This document shows, in pieces, positions 17,349 to 26,053 of a stretch of DNA of 64,000 bases. The notes beneath the pieces were generated by a model. The model ran no database searches and was not told the origin of the DNA. It was given only the letters and a program-made list of their open reading frames with translations. The stretch comes from CAZKAP01 sp964550895 (lineage in GTDB: Bacteria > Bacteroidota > Bacteroidia > Flavobacteriales > Flavobacteriaceae), in contig CAZKAP010000005.1 of assembly GCA_964550895.1 (NCBI GenBank), positions 19,424 through 83,423 of the forward strand, read 5' to 3'. The position numbers and the translations under genes are program-made. Positions within the stretch are counted from its first letter, which is position 1; each line of letters opens with the position of its first letter.

Positions 17349-18260
17349 TTAGGAGTTGGACTGACGGCGCAGAAAAGCAATTTGCTTCATCTTGTTCCGG
17401 GCGGGCTCGGCAGGGGAGCCAAAATAGGTTTCCCCTCCTTTCAGCGATTTGGCGACTCCGGTCTGGGCCAGACATATGGCACCATCCCCTATTTCGATGC
17501 CGCTCTTTACTCCAACCTGACCCCAAAGCGTAACCCCGTTTCCGATTTCCACACAACCGGCTATCCCGCATTGAGCAGCGATCAGACAATTTGCGCCAAT
17601 GAGTGTATCGTGGCCCACCTGGACCAGGTTGTCGATCTTGGTGCCCTTCCCGATGCGAGTAGTTGCGGTAACCCCACGGTCAATCGTGCACTGCGCTCCA
17701 ATCTCCACGTCGTCTTCCAATACCACATCTCCGCAGGAATGAAGTATGCGATACCCCTCGGGCTGATTCTTGTAGTAAAAGGCCTCACTGCCGAGGACCG
17801 TTCCGGATTGCACAATAACCCGGTCCCCTATGCAGACATCATCGTGCAGTACAACATGGGGATGAATCACACAATTTCTTCCGATCCGGACCCGATTACC
17901 GATGTACACCTGAGGCGCGATAAAAGTATCTTCCCCCACCTCAGGGGGAATAGCATCCTGGGCGTCGAACCTGTGGGGCCTGAACTGGGAGATCAGGCGG
18001 TTAAAACCATCGAAAGGTTTTTCCATAACCAGAAGACCCTTACCCTCCGGGCAGTCGACCTCCTGATTGATTAATACTACCGTGGCCCTCGATTCCAAAG
18101 CTTTCTGGTAGTATTTGGGATGGTCCACGAAAACGATATCCCCTTCCTCTACCCGGTGGATTTCATTGAGTCCCGTAACGGGCATGTCGGGTTGGCCCAC
18201 CCATTTGCATTCCAGAAAATCGGCAAGGCCCTTCAGGCTTTCTGTTGAAGTAAACTTCAT
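17349..18260 (-). CDS. LpxD-like UDP-acylglucosamine N-acyltransferase, second copy
   Basis: A 303-residue left-handed beta-helix acyltransferase with an N-terminal uridine-binding-like domain (1-100) and hexapeptide repeats (about 105-265). The LpxD catalytic His is conserved as His217 in VQVGHD. It is a diverged paralogue of lpxD at 21035 and sits in the same cluster, after efp. It could acylate lipid A with another chain or at another stage; the sequence alone does not show which. Two bases separate it from efp. Confidence 0.85.
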   Translation of the reverse strand: MKFTSTESLKGLADFLECKWVGQPDMPVTGLNEIHRVEEGDIVFVDHPKYYQKALESRATVVLINQEVDCPEGKGLLVMEKPFDGFNRLISQFRPHRFDAQDAIPPEVGEDTFIAPQVYIGNRVRIGRNCVIHPHVVLHDDVCIGDRVIVQSGTVLGSEAFYYKNQPEGYRILHSCGDVVLEDDVEIGAQCTIDRGVTATTRIGKGTKIDNLVQVGHDTLIGANCLIAAQCGIAGCVEIGNGVTLWGQVGVKSGIEIGDGAICLAQTGVAKSLKGGETYFGSPAEPARNKMKQIAFLRRQSNS

Positions 18261-18262
18261 CC

Positions 18263-18832
18263 TCAGGCGTCTTTGGCCCTCTCCAGATAGGAGCCTTTCT
18301 CGGTATCAATCTTGATCTTGTCGCCCTCATTGATAAATAGGGGTACGTTAATCCGAGCACCGGTTTCGACGGTGGCCGGTTTCGAGGCGTTCGTTGCCGT
18401 ATTGCCCTTGACACCAGGTTCGGTATGGGTAACCTCGAGTATCACACTTGCTGGCATTTCAACGGACAAGGGCATGCTGTCTTCGGCATTGAAGAGTATG
18501 GAGACTACCAGGCCTTCTTTGAGCAGGTCCGGGGCATCCAGCAGGTCTTTCTGAAGGGTAATCTGGTCGTAGTCTTCGGTATTCATGAAATGGAGGGTGT
18601 CTCCTTCCGCATACAGGTACTGGTACGACCGTGTCTCGACACGAACATCTTCTATTTTATGCCCTGCCGAGAAGGTGTTGTCCACAACCTTGCCCGTAGT
18701 CACGCTCTTCAGTTTGGTGCGGACAAAAGCGGGCCCCTTGCCCGGTTTAACGTGTAAAAACTCGACGATTTTGTAAATGTCATTGTTGTAGCGGATGCAG
18801 AGACCCTTCCTGATATCGGATGTGTTTGCCAT
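18263..18832 (-). CDS. efp: translation elongation factor P
   Basis: A 189-residue, three-domain EF-P that rescues ribosomes stalled at polyproline stretches. The tip loop KPGKGPAFVRTK carries Lys32, the position that is modified in many bacteria; no modification gene such as epmA is in the window. It lies seven bases after lpxA, an arrangement common in Flavobacteriia. Confidence 0.96.
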   Translation of the reverse strand: MANTSDIRKGLCIRYNNDIYKIVEFLHVKPGKGPAFVRTKLKSVTTGKVVDNTFSAGHKIEDVRVETRSYQYLYAEGDTLHFMNTEDYDQITLQKDLLDAPDLLKEGLVVSILFNAEDSMPLSVEMPASVILEVTHTEPGVKGNTATNASKPATVETGARINVPLFINEGDKIKIDTEKGSYLERAKDA

Positions 18833-18839
18833 GATATGT

Positions 18840-19628
18840 TTACGTACTTGAACTGAAATAGCCTTTCATGATACCCCTCTGGGAATCGCGTATAAACTGA
18901 AGAATCTCGTCCCGTTCCGGAGTTGCTTCCATTTCCGCCTCGATGATTTCGGAGGCCTGGGAATTATTAAAATTGCTCTGATACAAAATCCGGTAAATAT
19001 TCTGTAGTTCCCGAATCTTATCCGAGGCGAATCCCCTCCTTCGGAGTCCGATGGAATTGATCCCGACATAGGAAAGAGGCTCACGGGCAGCCTTTACGAA
19101 TGGCGGAACATCTTTACGAACCAATGATCCTCCGGTGACGAAGGAGTGTTTCCCAATAGAGACAAACTGGTGAACGGCGACCATCCCGGCGAGAACGACA
19201 TTCTCTCCTATGGTCACATGACCGGCAAGTGTGGAATTATTGCTGAAGATACAGCCGTCGCCTACCACACAGTCGTGCGCGATGTGACAATAGGCCATGA
19301 TCAGGCAGTTCTTTCCAATCACCGTCCGCATTCGGTCCGACGTGCCTTTGTTGATGGTGGCGCATTCACGTATGGTGGTATGATCCCCTATGTGCACGGT
19401 GGTGTCTTCGCCCTGGTATTTGAGGTCCTGTGGGATGGCGGAGATAACGGCCCCCGGGAAAATCCGGCAGTTTTTTCCGATTCGTGCCCCCTCCATAATG
19501 GTGACATTGGAGCCTATCCAGGTTCCCTCGCCGATCTCGACGTCATTGTGAATCGTGGTAAAGGGTTCGATCACCACATTCTGGGCAATCCTCGCCCCGG
19601 GGTGAACATAGGCTAACGGCTGGTTCAT
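18840..19628 (-). CDS. lpxA: UDP-N-acetylglucosamine O-acyltransferase
   Basis: Catalyses the first lipid A step, transfer of a 3-hydroxyacyl chain to UDP-GlcNAc. The 262-residue chain has a beta-helix of hexapeptide repeats (about 1-185) and a helical C-terminus (190-262). The catalytic base is His118 in HIAHDC. Its ATGA start overlaps the lpxC/fabZ stop by four bases, so the two are translationally coupled. Confidence 0.96.
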   Translation of the reverse strand: MNQPLAYVHPGARIAQNVVIEPFTTIHNDVEIGEGTWIGSNVTIMEGARIGKNCRIFPGAVISAIPQDLKYQGEDTTVHIGDHTTIRECATINKGTSDRMRTVIGKNCLIMAYCHIAHDCVVGDGCIFSNNSTLAGHVTIGENVVLAGMVAVHQFVSIGKHSFVTGGSLVRKDVPPFVKAAREPLSYVGINSIGLRRRGFASDKIRELQNIYRILYQSNFNNSQASEIIEAEMEATPERDEILQFIRDSQRGIMKGYFSSST

Positions 19629-21028
19629 GAATTCTCTTCTTTGTTGCGTACTTTAACGATTTGTGCCATGAGTTCGGCTTCAGAAACCAGTTTTCCGTTG
19701 GCGTATGCATAAGCCTGCATGTGGCATATCCCCCTGCGAATGGGCGACACGAGATCGCATTTAAATATCAGGGTATCACCCGGCATGACTTTTTCCTTAA
19801 ACTTAACCCCGTCTATCTTCATGAAGAAGGTCAGGTAGTTCTCGGGGTCCGGGACAGTACTCAGAACCAGTATCCCTCCGGTCTGGGCCATGGCTTCCAC
19901 CTGGAGTACCCCCGGCATAACCGGTGCTCCCGGAAAATGTCCCTGAAAGAAGGGTTCGTTCATGGACACATTCTTCAGCCCTACTACGTGGCTCTCTGAC
20001 AGTTCCAGGATCTTGTCGATCAGCAGGAACGGCGGACGGTGAGGCAGCATGTTCATGATCTGGGTGACGTCCATGAGCGGCGGCTTGTTCAGATCGTAAG
20101 CCGGCACCTTGTTCCTCCGCTCGATCTTAATGACCTTGGCGAGCTTCTTGGCAAACTGAGTATTGATATAATGACCGGGTTTGTTGGCAATTACCTTTCC
20201 CTGTATGAAGGTTCCCACCAAGGCCAGATCGCCCACCACATCCAACAGTTTATGCCGTGCCGCCTCGTTGGGGTAATGCAGGGTGAGGTTATCGAGTATG
20301 CCATTCGGCTTGACGGAAAGGTCGTCCTTATCGAAAGCTTCCTTCAGGCGGTCCATGGTTTCCTCAGACAACTCCTTGTCGACATAGACAATGGCGTTGT
20401 TCAGGTCGCCGCCCTTAATCAGGCCGTGCTCCAGCAGCATCTCGAGTTCGTGTAGGAAGCTGAATGTCCGGGCATTGGCGATCTCGTGCTTGAATTCCAC
20501 CATATTCTCCAGGGTCGCATTCTGGGTGCCCAGCACCTTGGTGCCGAAATCGACCATGGTAGTCACCTGATAGCTGTCGGAGGGGATGATGGTGATCTCA
20601 CTCCCGCTCTTCTCGTCTTTAAAGGAGATGACCTCCTTGACGACATACACCTCCCTCTCTTCTTCCTGCTCCAGTACGCCTGCAGATTCCAGGGCCTCGA
20701 CGAAGTATTTGGCAGAACCGTCCATGATGGGGGGTTCCGGGGCATCCATACTGATCAATATATTATCGATATCCAGACCCACCAGAGCCGCCAGCACGTG
20801 TTCCGAAGTCTGAATGCGCACCCCGTTCTTTTCCAGGTTGGTACCTCGCTGGGTATTGACGACATAGTTGGCATCTGCCTCTATGATCGGGGACCCCTCC
20901 AGGTCGACCCTCTGGAAGGCGTAGCCGTGATTCACGGGAGCCGGAGAAAAGGTCATGGTTACTTCCAGTCCCGTATGGAGGCCAACTCCTTTGAGCGAAA
21001 CCTCTTTGGCAATAGTCTTTTGCTTCAC
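19625..21028 (-). CDS. lpxC/fabZ: bifunctional LpxC deacetylase / FabZ dehydratase
   Basis: A 467-residue fusion typical of Bacteroidota. The LpxC part (about 1-305) is the zinc UDP-3-O-acyl-GlcNAc deacetylase, with ligands His77 (SEHVLAAL), His259 and Asp263 (HKLLD) and His286 (GHYIN). The FabZ part (about 318-467) dehydrates 3-hydroxyacyl-ACP, with His364 in GHFPGAPVMPG and Glu378. Fusing the two may balance hydroxyacyl-ACP between lipid A and phospholipid synthesis. The start is GTG at 21028: it gives the canonical KQKTI opening and the only upstream in-frame codons before a stop are CTG and GAA. The lpxD stop is six bases away. Confidence 0.96.
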   Translation of the reverse strand: MKQKTIAKEVSLKGVGLHTGLEVTMTFSPAPVNHGYAFQRVDLEGSPIIEADANYVVNTQRGTNLEKNGVRIQTSEHVLAALVGLDIDNILISMDAPEPPIMDGSAKYFVEALESAGVLEQEEEREVYVVKEVISFKDEKSGSEITIIPSDSYQVTTMVDFGTKVLGTQNATLENMVEFKHEIANARTFSFLHELEMLLEHGLIKGGDLNNAIVYVDKELSEETMDRLKEAFDKDDLSVKPNGILDNLTLHYPNEAARHKLLDVVGDLALVGTFIQGKVIANKPGHYINTQFAKKLAKVIKIERRNKVPAYDLNKPPLMDVTQIMNMLPHRPPFLLIDKILELSESHVVGLKNVSMNEPFFQGHFPGAPVMPGVLQVEAMAQTGGILVLSTVPDPENYLTFFMKIDGVKFKEKVMPGDTLIFKCDLVSPIRRGICHMQAYAYANGKLVSEAELMAQIVKVRNKEENS

Positions 21029-21034
21029 TTCCAG

Positions 21035-22060
21035 CTAGGTTTTATTAATGAGCTTGTTCAACCCGTGCAGTTTGTTCACAATAGCGGGTAAATTCTTGAA
21101 GTGTACGTACGATTTGTTGTAATCGGCATAGCCCAGAGCTGGAGATCCCTGCAGGACTTCGTCGTCCTTAACGTTACGGGTAATCCCGGACTGGGCCTGA
21201 ATCTTAACCCGGTCACCTATGGTGATATGCCCGACGATCCCTACCTGTCCTCCTATCAAACAGTGCTTCCCAATTTTGGTGGACCCGGCTATGCCCGTCT
21301 GGGCGGCAATGGCCGTGTGGGACCCGATCTCCACATTGTGGGCAATTTGTATCTGATTATCGAGCTTAACCCCGTTTCTCAATATGGTGGACCCCAGAGT
21401 CGCCCGGTCTATGGTGGTTCCGGCACCTATATCCACGTCATCCTCGAGTATAACATTACCTGTTTGGGGTACTTTCTCATACACCCCGTTTTTATCGGGA
21501 GTAAAACCAAAACCGTCGGCCCCCAGTATGGCACCGCTATGAATAATACACCGATTCCCTATAATCGTTTCCGAATATATCTTTGCACCGGCATGAATTA
21601 CCACGTCATCCCCTATGGTAACGTTATCGCCTATAAAGGCGTTGGGATAGATGCGAACGTTGCTGCCAATCCGGGAATTTTCACCGACATAGGCGAAGGC
21701 TCCGAGGTAGAGGCCGTCCCCATGGGTAGACGTGTCCGAAAAAAAAGAGGGATCCTCGATTCCGGTCTTGACGTTCCTGACCTGATCGTAGTACTCGAGG
21801 AGCTTGGAAAAAGCCTTGTAGGCATCGTCCACGCGGATCAGGGTGGTACTCAGAGGTTGTTCGGCAACGAACTCTTTACTCACTATGGTAATGGAGGCCT
21901 GACTCGTATATATATGAGGCGTGTATTTGGGATTGGCAAGAAAAGTCAGTGATCCCACAACCCCTTCCTCGATGCGCGCGAGCTTATTGACGGCGACCTC
22001 CGGGTTTCCCTCCACTTCGCCTGACAGTATACCCGCAATTTGAGCCGCCGTAAACTTCAT
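21035..22060 (-). CDS. lpxD: UDP-3-O-acylglucosamine N-acyltransferase
   Basis: Adds the second hydroxyacyl chain in lipid A synthesis. This 341-residue protein has the N-terminal uridine-binding domain (1-100), hexapeptide repeats (about 105-300) and a C-terminal helix. The catalytic His is His241 in IQIAHN. It is the first gene of the lipid A cluster; a consensus -7 box lies five bases before the ATG. Confidence 0.96.
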   Translation of the reverse strand: MKFTAAQIAGILSGEVEGNPEVAVNKLARIEEGVVGSLTFLANPKYTPHIYTSQASITIVSKEFVAEQPLSTTLIRVDDAYKAFSKLLEYYDQVRNVKTGIEDPSFFSDTSTHGDGLYLGAFAYVGENSRIGSNVRIYPNAFIGDNVTIGDDVVIHAGAKIYSETIIGNRCIIHSGAILGADGFGFTPDKNGVYEKVPQTGNVILEDDVDIGAGTTIDRATLGSTILRNGVKLDNQIQIAHNVEIGSHTAIAAQTGIAGSTKIGKHCLIGGQVGIVGHITIGDRVKIQAQSGITRNVKDDEVLQGSPALGYADYNKSYVHFKNLPAIVNKLHGLNKLINKT

Positions 22061-22065
22061 GATGC

Positions 22066-22073
22066 CAAAAGTA
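22066..22073 (-). promoter_or_regulatory. lpxD -7 box
   Basis: TACTTTTG on the minus strand matches TAnnTTTG exactly and ends five bases before the lpxD ATG, implying a very short or absent 5' leader. I see no TTG at -33. Confidence 0.5.
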
Positions 22074-22093
22074 AAAAAATAGATTCACACATC

Positions 22094-23356
22094 TCAGACC
22101 CTCACACCCGGCCCGCGCAGTCGCGGACTTACCCGGAAATACCTTCGGCTTTGCCGCCCCAGTATCTCCTTGTTAAAAAGCTGGCTGACTTCGGAAAGTC
22201 GTGCAATACCACCGGAACTCAGCAGGACTTCCAGTTCCGGTATGCGGTTATTGTAGGGCGTATTCTGTACGGAGTCGGTGAATAGTACCTCTTCCAGGTG
22301 TTCCGGGGACAGACCCTCCCGGTCCAGCCAGTCACGTACGCCCTCTTCGATCAGGGACCGTCCCGATGAATCCGAAGGGGCTTCCGGGGATTCGATCCAC
22401 TCGATACGGGGAAGTCGACGGAACACCAGAGAGCGACTGAGGTGCTTCAGCAAGGGATCATCGCTGTCGACCCAGGATTTCAGAGCCATGATCACGTCGG
22501 AGTCGTCGAGCAGCAAAAAGTTTCGGAACACCTCGTCCATATCCGGGGAGCTGTCCTCCTGTAGCCCCAGGAAAAAGGCGAGCGCCGGACTCATCCCAGG
22601 ATCGTCACCGGCATTCAGCAGGATACGAGCCCTCTGGATGGCTTTCTTCAGTAAGAGTTCGGCCAGTAGGCTGGTTTTGTGCAGATAGACCTGCCAGTAC
22701 ATAAACCTGCGGGCCATCAGGAATTCCTCAATGGAGTGGATTCCCTTCTCCAAAACGACCAGGCGGTCTTCTGCGATCTCAAAAACCCGTATCAGCCTCT
22801 CGATGTTCAGGCTCCCTTCGGGCACGCCGCAATAGAAACTGTCCCGCTTCAGGTAATCCAATCGGTCGGCATCGAGGTGGCCCGAGAGTATCTGGTTAAA
22901 GAAGGGTCGGGACTGCCTGCCCGAGAAGGTTTCGAGCACGCCGCTGAGCCGGCCTTCGTATTTATCGTTCAGCCGGCGTGTAATAGCCCTGCCGAGTTCC
23001 TCATGGTCCATGCCCGGAAGCCATTCACCTTCCAATGCATGAGAATACGGGCCATGACCTACATCGTGCAACAGGGCAGATAGCAAGGCCGTACGGTACT
23101 CATCTTCATTCAGTTCCACCCCCTTTTCCCTGAAGGTGTCCAGTATACGGGCGGTGAGGTGCATACTTCCCAGTACGTGGTTGAAACGCGAGTGCAGGGC
23201 ACCGGGATATACCAACTGCGAAAGGCCCATTTGGGAAACGCGTCTCAGGCGCTGTAGCACGGGTTCCTGCATTAACTCAAAGACAACGGGGTCCGAAATG
23301 CTAATAAATCCATAAATCGGATCGTTAATCAGGTGAAGTTTTTTGCTTTTTCCCAA
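22094..23356 (-). CDS. HD-domain phosphohydrolase (dGTPase-like)
   Basis: A 420-residue HD-superfamily protein of the dGTPase/SAMHD1-like group. Metal ligands are visible as His60 (RFNHVLG), the His97-Asp98 doublet in LLHDVGHGPYSHA and a downstream LDADRLDYL motif, which supplies the last Asp. The DRLDYLKRD signature is characteristic. The substrate is not known; family members hydrolyse dNTPs. The start appears to be TTG at 23356, because the upstream ATG at 23361 is out of frame. It is divergent from porX. Confidence 0.87.
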   Translation of the reverse strand: MGKSKKLHLINDPIYGFISISDPVVFELMQEPVLQRLRRVSQMGLSQLVYPGALHSRFNHVLGSMHLTARILDTFREKGVELNEDEYRTALLSALLHDVGHGPYSHALEGEWLPGMDHEELGRAITRRLNDKYEGRLSGVLETFSGRQSRPFFNQILSGHLDADRLDYLKRDSFYCGVPEGSLNIERLIRVFEIAEDRLVVLEKGIHSIEEFLMARRFMYWQVYLHKTSLLAELLLKKAIQRARILLNAGDDPGMSPALAFFLGLQEDSSPDMDEVFRNFLLLDDSDVIMALKSWVDSDDPLLKHLSRSLVFRRLPRIEWIESPEAPSDSSGRSLIEEGVRDWLDREGLSPEHLEEVLFTDSVQNTPYNNRIPELEVLLSSGGIARLSEVSQLFNKEILGRQSRRYFRVSPRLRGPGVRV

Positions 23357-23391
23357 GGCATAGTATATTCAGGGGATAAAGATACCTTAAC

Positions 23392-24936
23392 ATGCAGAAA
23401 TTCTCAATTTTATGGGCGGACGACGAAATCGAGCTGCTGAAACCCCACCGCCTGTTTCTTGAGCAAAAAGACTACGAGGTATTGCCGTGTCAAAGCGGGC
23501 AGGAGGCTTTGGAAATACTGGGCGAAAGACAGGTCGATATTGTCTTCCTCGATGAGAATATGCCCGGTTTATCGGGCCTGGACACTCTGTTGGAAATCAA
23601 GCGGAAATCTCCCAATCTCCCCGTGGTCATGATTACAAAGAGCGAAGAAGAATTCGTTATGGAGAGCGCCATCGGCAGTAAGATCAGCGATTATCTGGTT
23701 AAACCCGTGAGTCTGCCACAACTCCTGCTGTGTTTGAAGAAAAACCTGGACCACAACCGACTGGTCACCGAGAAGACCACCGCCAGTTACCAACAGGAAT
23801 TCCGGCAAATCGCCGTCGATTTGTCCCAGATTCACTCTACTCGGGAATGGGAAGAACTCTACAGGAAGCTCGTATACTGGGAACGGGAACTCGAGGGCAT
23901 AGAGGATTCGGGCATGTCGGAAATCCTGGAATCCCAAAAGGTCGAGGCCAACAATCAGTTCGGAAAGTTTGTGGAACGCCGTTACCAAAGCTGGTTCCGG
24001 TCGGAAGAAGGCCCCGTACTATCCCACCAGCTCTTCAGCGAATGGGTGGTTCCCGAACTCCGGGATTCCCGGGTACTCTTCGTGCTCATCGACAACCTGA
24101 GATTCGACCAATGGCTGGCAATACAGGAGTTCCTGATGCCCAGTTTTCGCATGGTTACCGACAGGGCCTACTACAGCATTCTACCCACGGCCACCCAGTA
24201 CGCCCGCAATGCAATCTTCTCCGGCCTGCTGCCATCCGAAATGCAAAAAAGACATCCCGAATGGTGGAAGAACGACACCGACGAGGGAGGCAAGAATCTC
24301 TTCGAAAAGGAGTTCCTCGGTGCCCAACTGGAACGCCTGGGCATAGAACTGAACTGGGAATACCACAAGGTCAACAACTTAAAGCAGGGCAAGCAGCTGG
24401 CACAGCAGTTCAGGGCCCTTAAGGATAACGACCTGAATGTAATCGTCTACAATTTCGTGGACATGCTGTCCCATGCCAAGACCGAGATGGAAGTGATCCG
24501 GGAGCTGGCCTCGGACGATAAGGCCTATCGATCGCTGACCATGAGCTGGTTCCGCAACTCCCCGCTGCTTCAAATGATACTGCAGGCCAGGGACCTGGGC
24601 TTTAAACTGATCATAACGACCGACCACGGCACTATCAATGTCAAACAGCCGTCCAAGGTAATTGGAGACCGCGAGACCAGCCTGAATCTTCGTTATAAAA
24701 CGGGTCGAAGCCTGACGTACCAGGACAAGGAAGTTTACGCAGTCAAAAAACCGGGAGAAATAGGCCTGCCCGCCATCCACATGAGCAGTTCGTATATCTT
24801 TGCCAAGAACGATCAGTTTTTTGCCTATCCCAACAACTACAACCATTACGTGAGTTACTACCGGAACACCTATCAGCACGGCGGAATATCGCTGGAAGAA
24901 ATGATCGTTCCCTTCGGTGTACTTGAACCGAGATAA
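23392..24936 (+). CDS. porX: PorX-type response regulator with PglZ phosphatase domain
   Basis: A 514-residue two-domain protein. The receiver domain (about 1-120) has Asp11/Asp12, phospho-acceptor Asp54, Thr82 and Lys104. A helical linker (120-205) leads to a PglZ alkaline-phosphatase-superfamily domain (about 220-512) with IDNLRFDQW (233-241), PTATQYARNAIFSG (265-278) and TTDHGTINVKQP metal-site motifs. PorX is known as the response regulator of type IX secretion and gliding genes in Bacteroidota, and its PglZ domain has been described as a phosphodiesterase on cyclic and linear oligonucleotides. The cognate kinase PorY is not in the window. The stop overlaps the tsaE start (TAATG). Confidence 0.92.
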   Translation: MQKFSILWADDEIELLKPHRLFLEQKDYEVLPCQSGQEALEILGERQVDIVFLDENMPGLSGLDTLLEIKRKSPNLPVVMITKSEEEFVMESAIGSKISDYLVKPVSLPQLLLCLKKNLDHNRLVTEKTTASYQQEFRQIAVDLSQIHSTREWEELYRKLVYWERELEGIEDSGMSEILESQKVEANNQFGKFVERRYQSWFRSEEGPVLSHQLFSEWVVPELRDSRVLFVLIDNLRFDQWLAIQEFLMPSFRMVTDRAYYSILPTATQYARNAIFSGLLPSEMQKRHPEWWKNDTDEGGKNLFEKEFLGAQLERLGIELNWEYHKVNNLKQGKQLAQQFRALKDNDLNVIVYNFVDMLSHAKTEMEVIRELASDDKAYRSLTMSWFRNSPLLQMILQARDLGFKLIITTDHGTINVKQPSKVIGDRETSLNLRYKTGRSLTYQDKEVYAVKKPGEIGLPAIHMSSSYIFAKNDQFFAYPNNYNHYVSYYRNTYQHGGISLEEMIVPFGVLEPR

Positions 24937-25388
24937 TGCGTATGAAATCCTTAGCAGAGTGCCTTTGGGAGGTCGAATACGACCGCAACGAGCTTGATAC
25001 CACGGCCCGTGAACTACTGAAAAAGACCGGTTTGGGCCACATACTGATATCCGGTCCGATGGGGGCCGGAAAGACAACCCTGATTTCTGGATTAAGCAGA
25101 GAGTTGGGCAGCGCAGACGAGGCCCGTAGTCCCACCTTCGGCTGGGTCAACGAATATGCGAGTGGCGACGGCACCATCCTCGCCTATCATTTTGACAATT
25201 ACCGCATCGAGGATAACGCGAGCATACACACCGAGGAACTTTGGGAATACTACGACCACAACGTACCCGTCTGGATGGAATGGCCTGAAAAACTCGACGA
25301 GGAACAGTGGCCCGAAGCGTATTATTACGTGGAGATATCCCTGGTTTCAGACGACCGTCGTCGATTGCGACTTTTCTCCGAAGCCTGA
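24936..25388 (+). CDS. tsaE: tRNA threonylcarbamoyladenosine biosynthesis ATPase
   Basis: A 150-residue P-loop protein needed for t6A37 modification of ANN-decoding tRNAs together with TsaB and TsaD. Walker A is GPMGAGKTT (40-48); SPTFGWVNEY and the HFDNYRIED segment are family signatures, and WMEWPEKL sits near the C-terminus. Its ATG overlaps the porX stop, so expression is coupled to the secretion regulator, an order seen widely in Flavobacteriia. Confidence 0.95.
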   Translation: MRMKSLAECLWEVEYDRNELDTTARELLKKTGLGHILISGPMGAGKTTLISGLSRELGSADEARSPTFGWVNEYASGDGTILAYHFDNYRIEDNASIHTEELWEYYDHNVPVWMEWPEKLDEEQWPEAYYYVEISLVSDDRRRLRLFSEA

Positions 25389-25440
25389 TCGTAAATAGTC
25401 CACGAACTGAACTCTTTTTCTTTCCCAGCAAATACACTTG

Positions 25441-25472
25441 TTTATCGACGAAATACTCGATTATTCGATAAA
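25441..25472. repeat. inverted repeat upstream of the 26-residue-repeat gene
   Basis: TTTATCGA (25441-25448) and TCGATAAA (25465-25472) are perfect inverted arms separated by 16 bases, with a further TCGAT inside. It lies about 30 bases upstream of a near-consensus -7 box (TACTTTAG, 25499-25506). It could be an operator or a terminator stem for tsaE, though it lacks a T run. The role is inferred only from position. Confidence 0.45.
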
Positions 25473-25536
25473 ACGCATCCAGAATAGGATATTTTTCCTA
25501 CTTTAGCCGTTCATATTAACCTTTAAAAGTAGTACG

Positions 25537-25917
25537 ATGAACACTAAGAAGGTTTTTTATGGACTGTTGGCTGTTGCTGCCTTTTCATTCCTGTTTGCGC
25601 AGGTGAGCGAGGACTTCAGTGGTGAAACGAATATCAAGAAAAAAGATATTCGCGAGAACCCACGGAATCCAGGTATTGCAATAATCGGCGAGGACATGGG
25701 AACTACGAATATCAAGAAAAAGGATATTCGCGAGAACCCAAGGAATCCCGGTATTGTTTTTATCGGGGAGGACATGGGGACTACGGGTATCAAAAAGAAA
25801 GATATTCGTGAAAACCCACGGAATCCTGGCATTGTGATGATCGGTAGTGACTGGGGAACAACGAGTATCAAGAAAGAGGATATTCGCGAAAACCCGCGTG
25901 CACCGAAAGGAGCATAG
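25537..25917 (+). CDS. small secreted protein of four 26-residue tandem repeats
   Basis: I do not recognise this 126-residue protein. It has a clear signal peptide (residues 1-21; lysines then GLLAVAAFSFLFA, cleavage likely after Ala21), then four units of 26 residues starting at bases 25630, 25708, 25786 and 25864. Each unit carries IKKKDIRENPRNPGI, a hydrophobic pair and IGEDMGTT; the fourth is truncated at ENPRAPKGA. The basic KKKDIRENPR half alternates with an acidic GEDMG half. No cysteines, no membrane segment after the signal, no T9SS tail. The DNA repeats are similar but not identical, indicating selection on protein sequence. A terminator follows. Confidence 0.85.
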   Translation: MNTKKVFYGLLAVAAFSFLFAQVSEDFSGETNIKKKDIRENPRNPGIAIIGEDMGTTNIKKKDIRENPRNPGIVFIGEDMGTTGIKKKDIRENPRNPGIVMIGSDWGTTSIKKEDIRENPRAPKGA

Positions 25918-25940
25918 CCGGAACGTCCATGTAGAAACGG

Positions 25941-25975
25941 AAAGGGGTGCCCGGAAGGGTGCCCTTTTCTTTTTT
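25941..25975 (+). terminator. terminator after the repeat-protein gene
   Basis: AAAGGG pairs with CCCTTT around an inner GCCC-GGAA-GGGT hairpin, followed by a T-rich run (TTTTCTTTTTT). It lies 23 bases after the stop of the 26-residue-repeat gene. The pairing was drawn by eye. Confidence 0.6.
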
Positions 25976-26053
25976 ACTGCAATAATTCCCGTATTTGCCA
26001 GTTATTCAACTAAAAGCAATATCCGGGTGAGCAGTAAGGAACACAAGGGAAGA

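Noticed and set aside
21101..21952. Long plus-strand open frame (283 codons) opposite lpxD
   Set aside because: Antisense shadow of the hexapeptide-repeat coding region; no family similarity.
25630..25917. Possible CRISPR-like or minisatellite array of 78-base units
   Set aside because: Units stay in frame, differ at synonymous sites and encode a signal-bearing protein, so the repeats are coding.
25847..26053. N-terminal extension of the membrane protein starting at 26054
   Set aside because: Basic, low-quality sequence that runs through the repeat gene and the terminator; ATG 26054 gives a proper membrane protein start.
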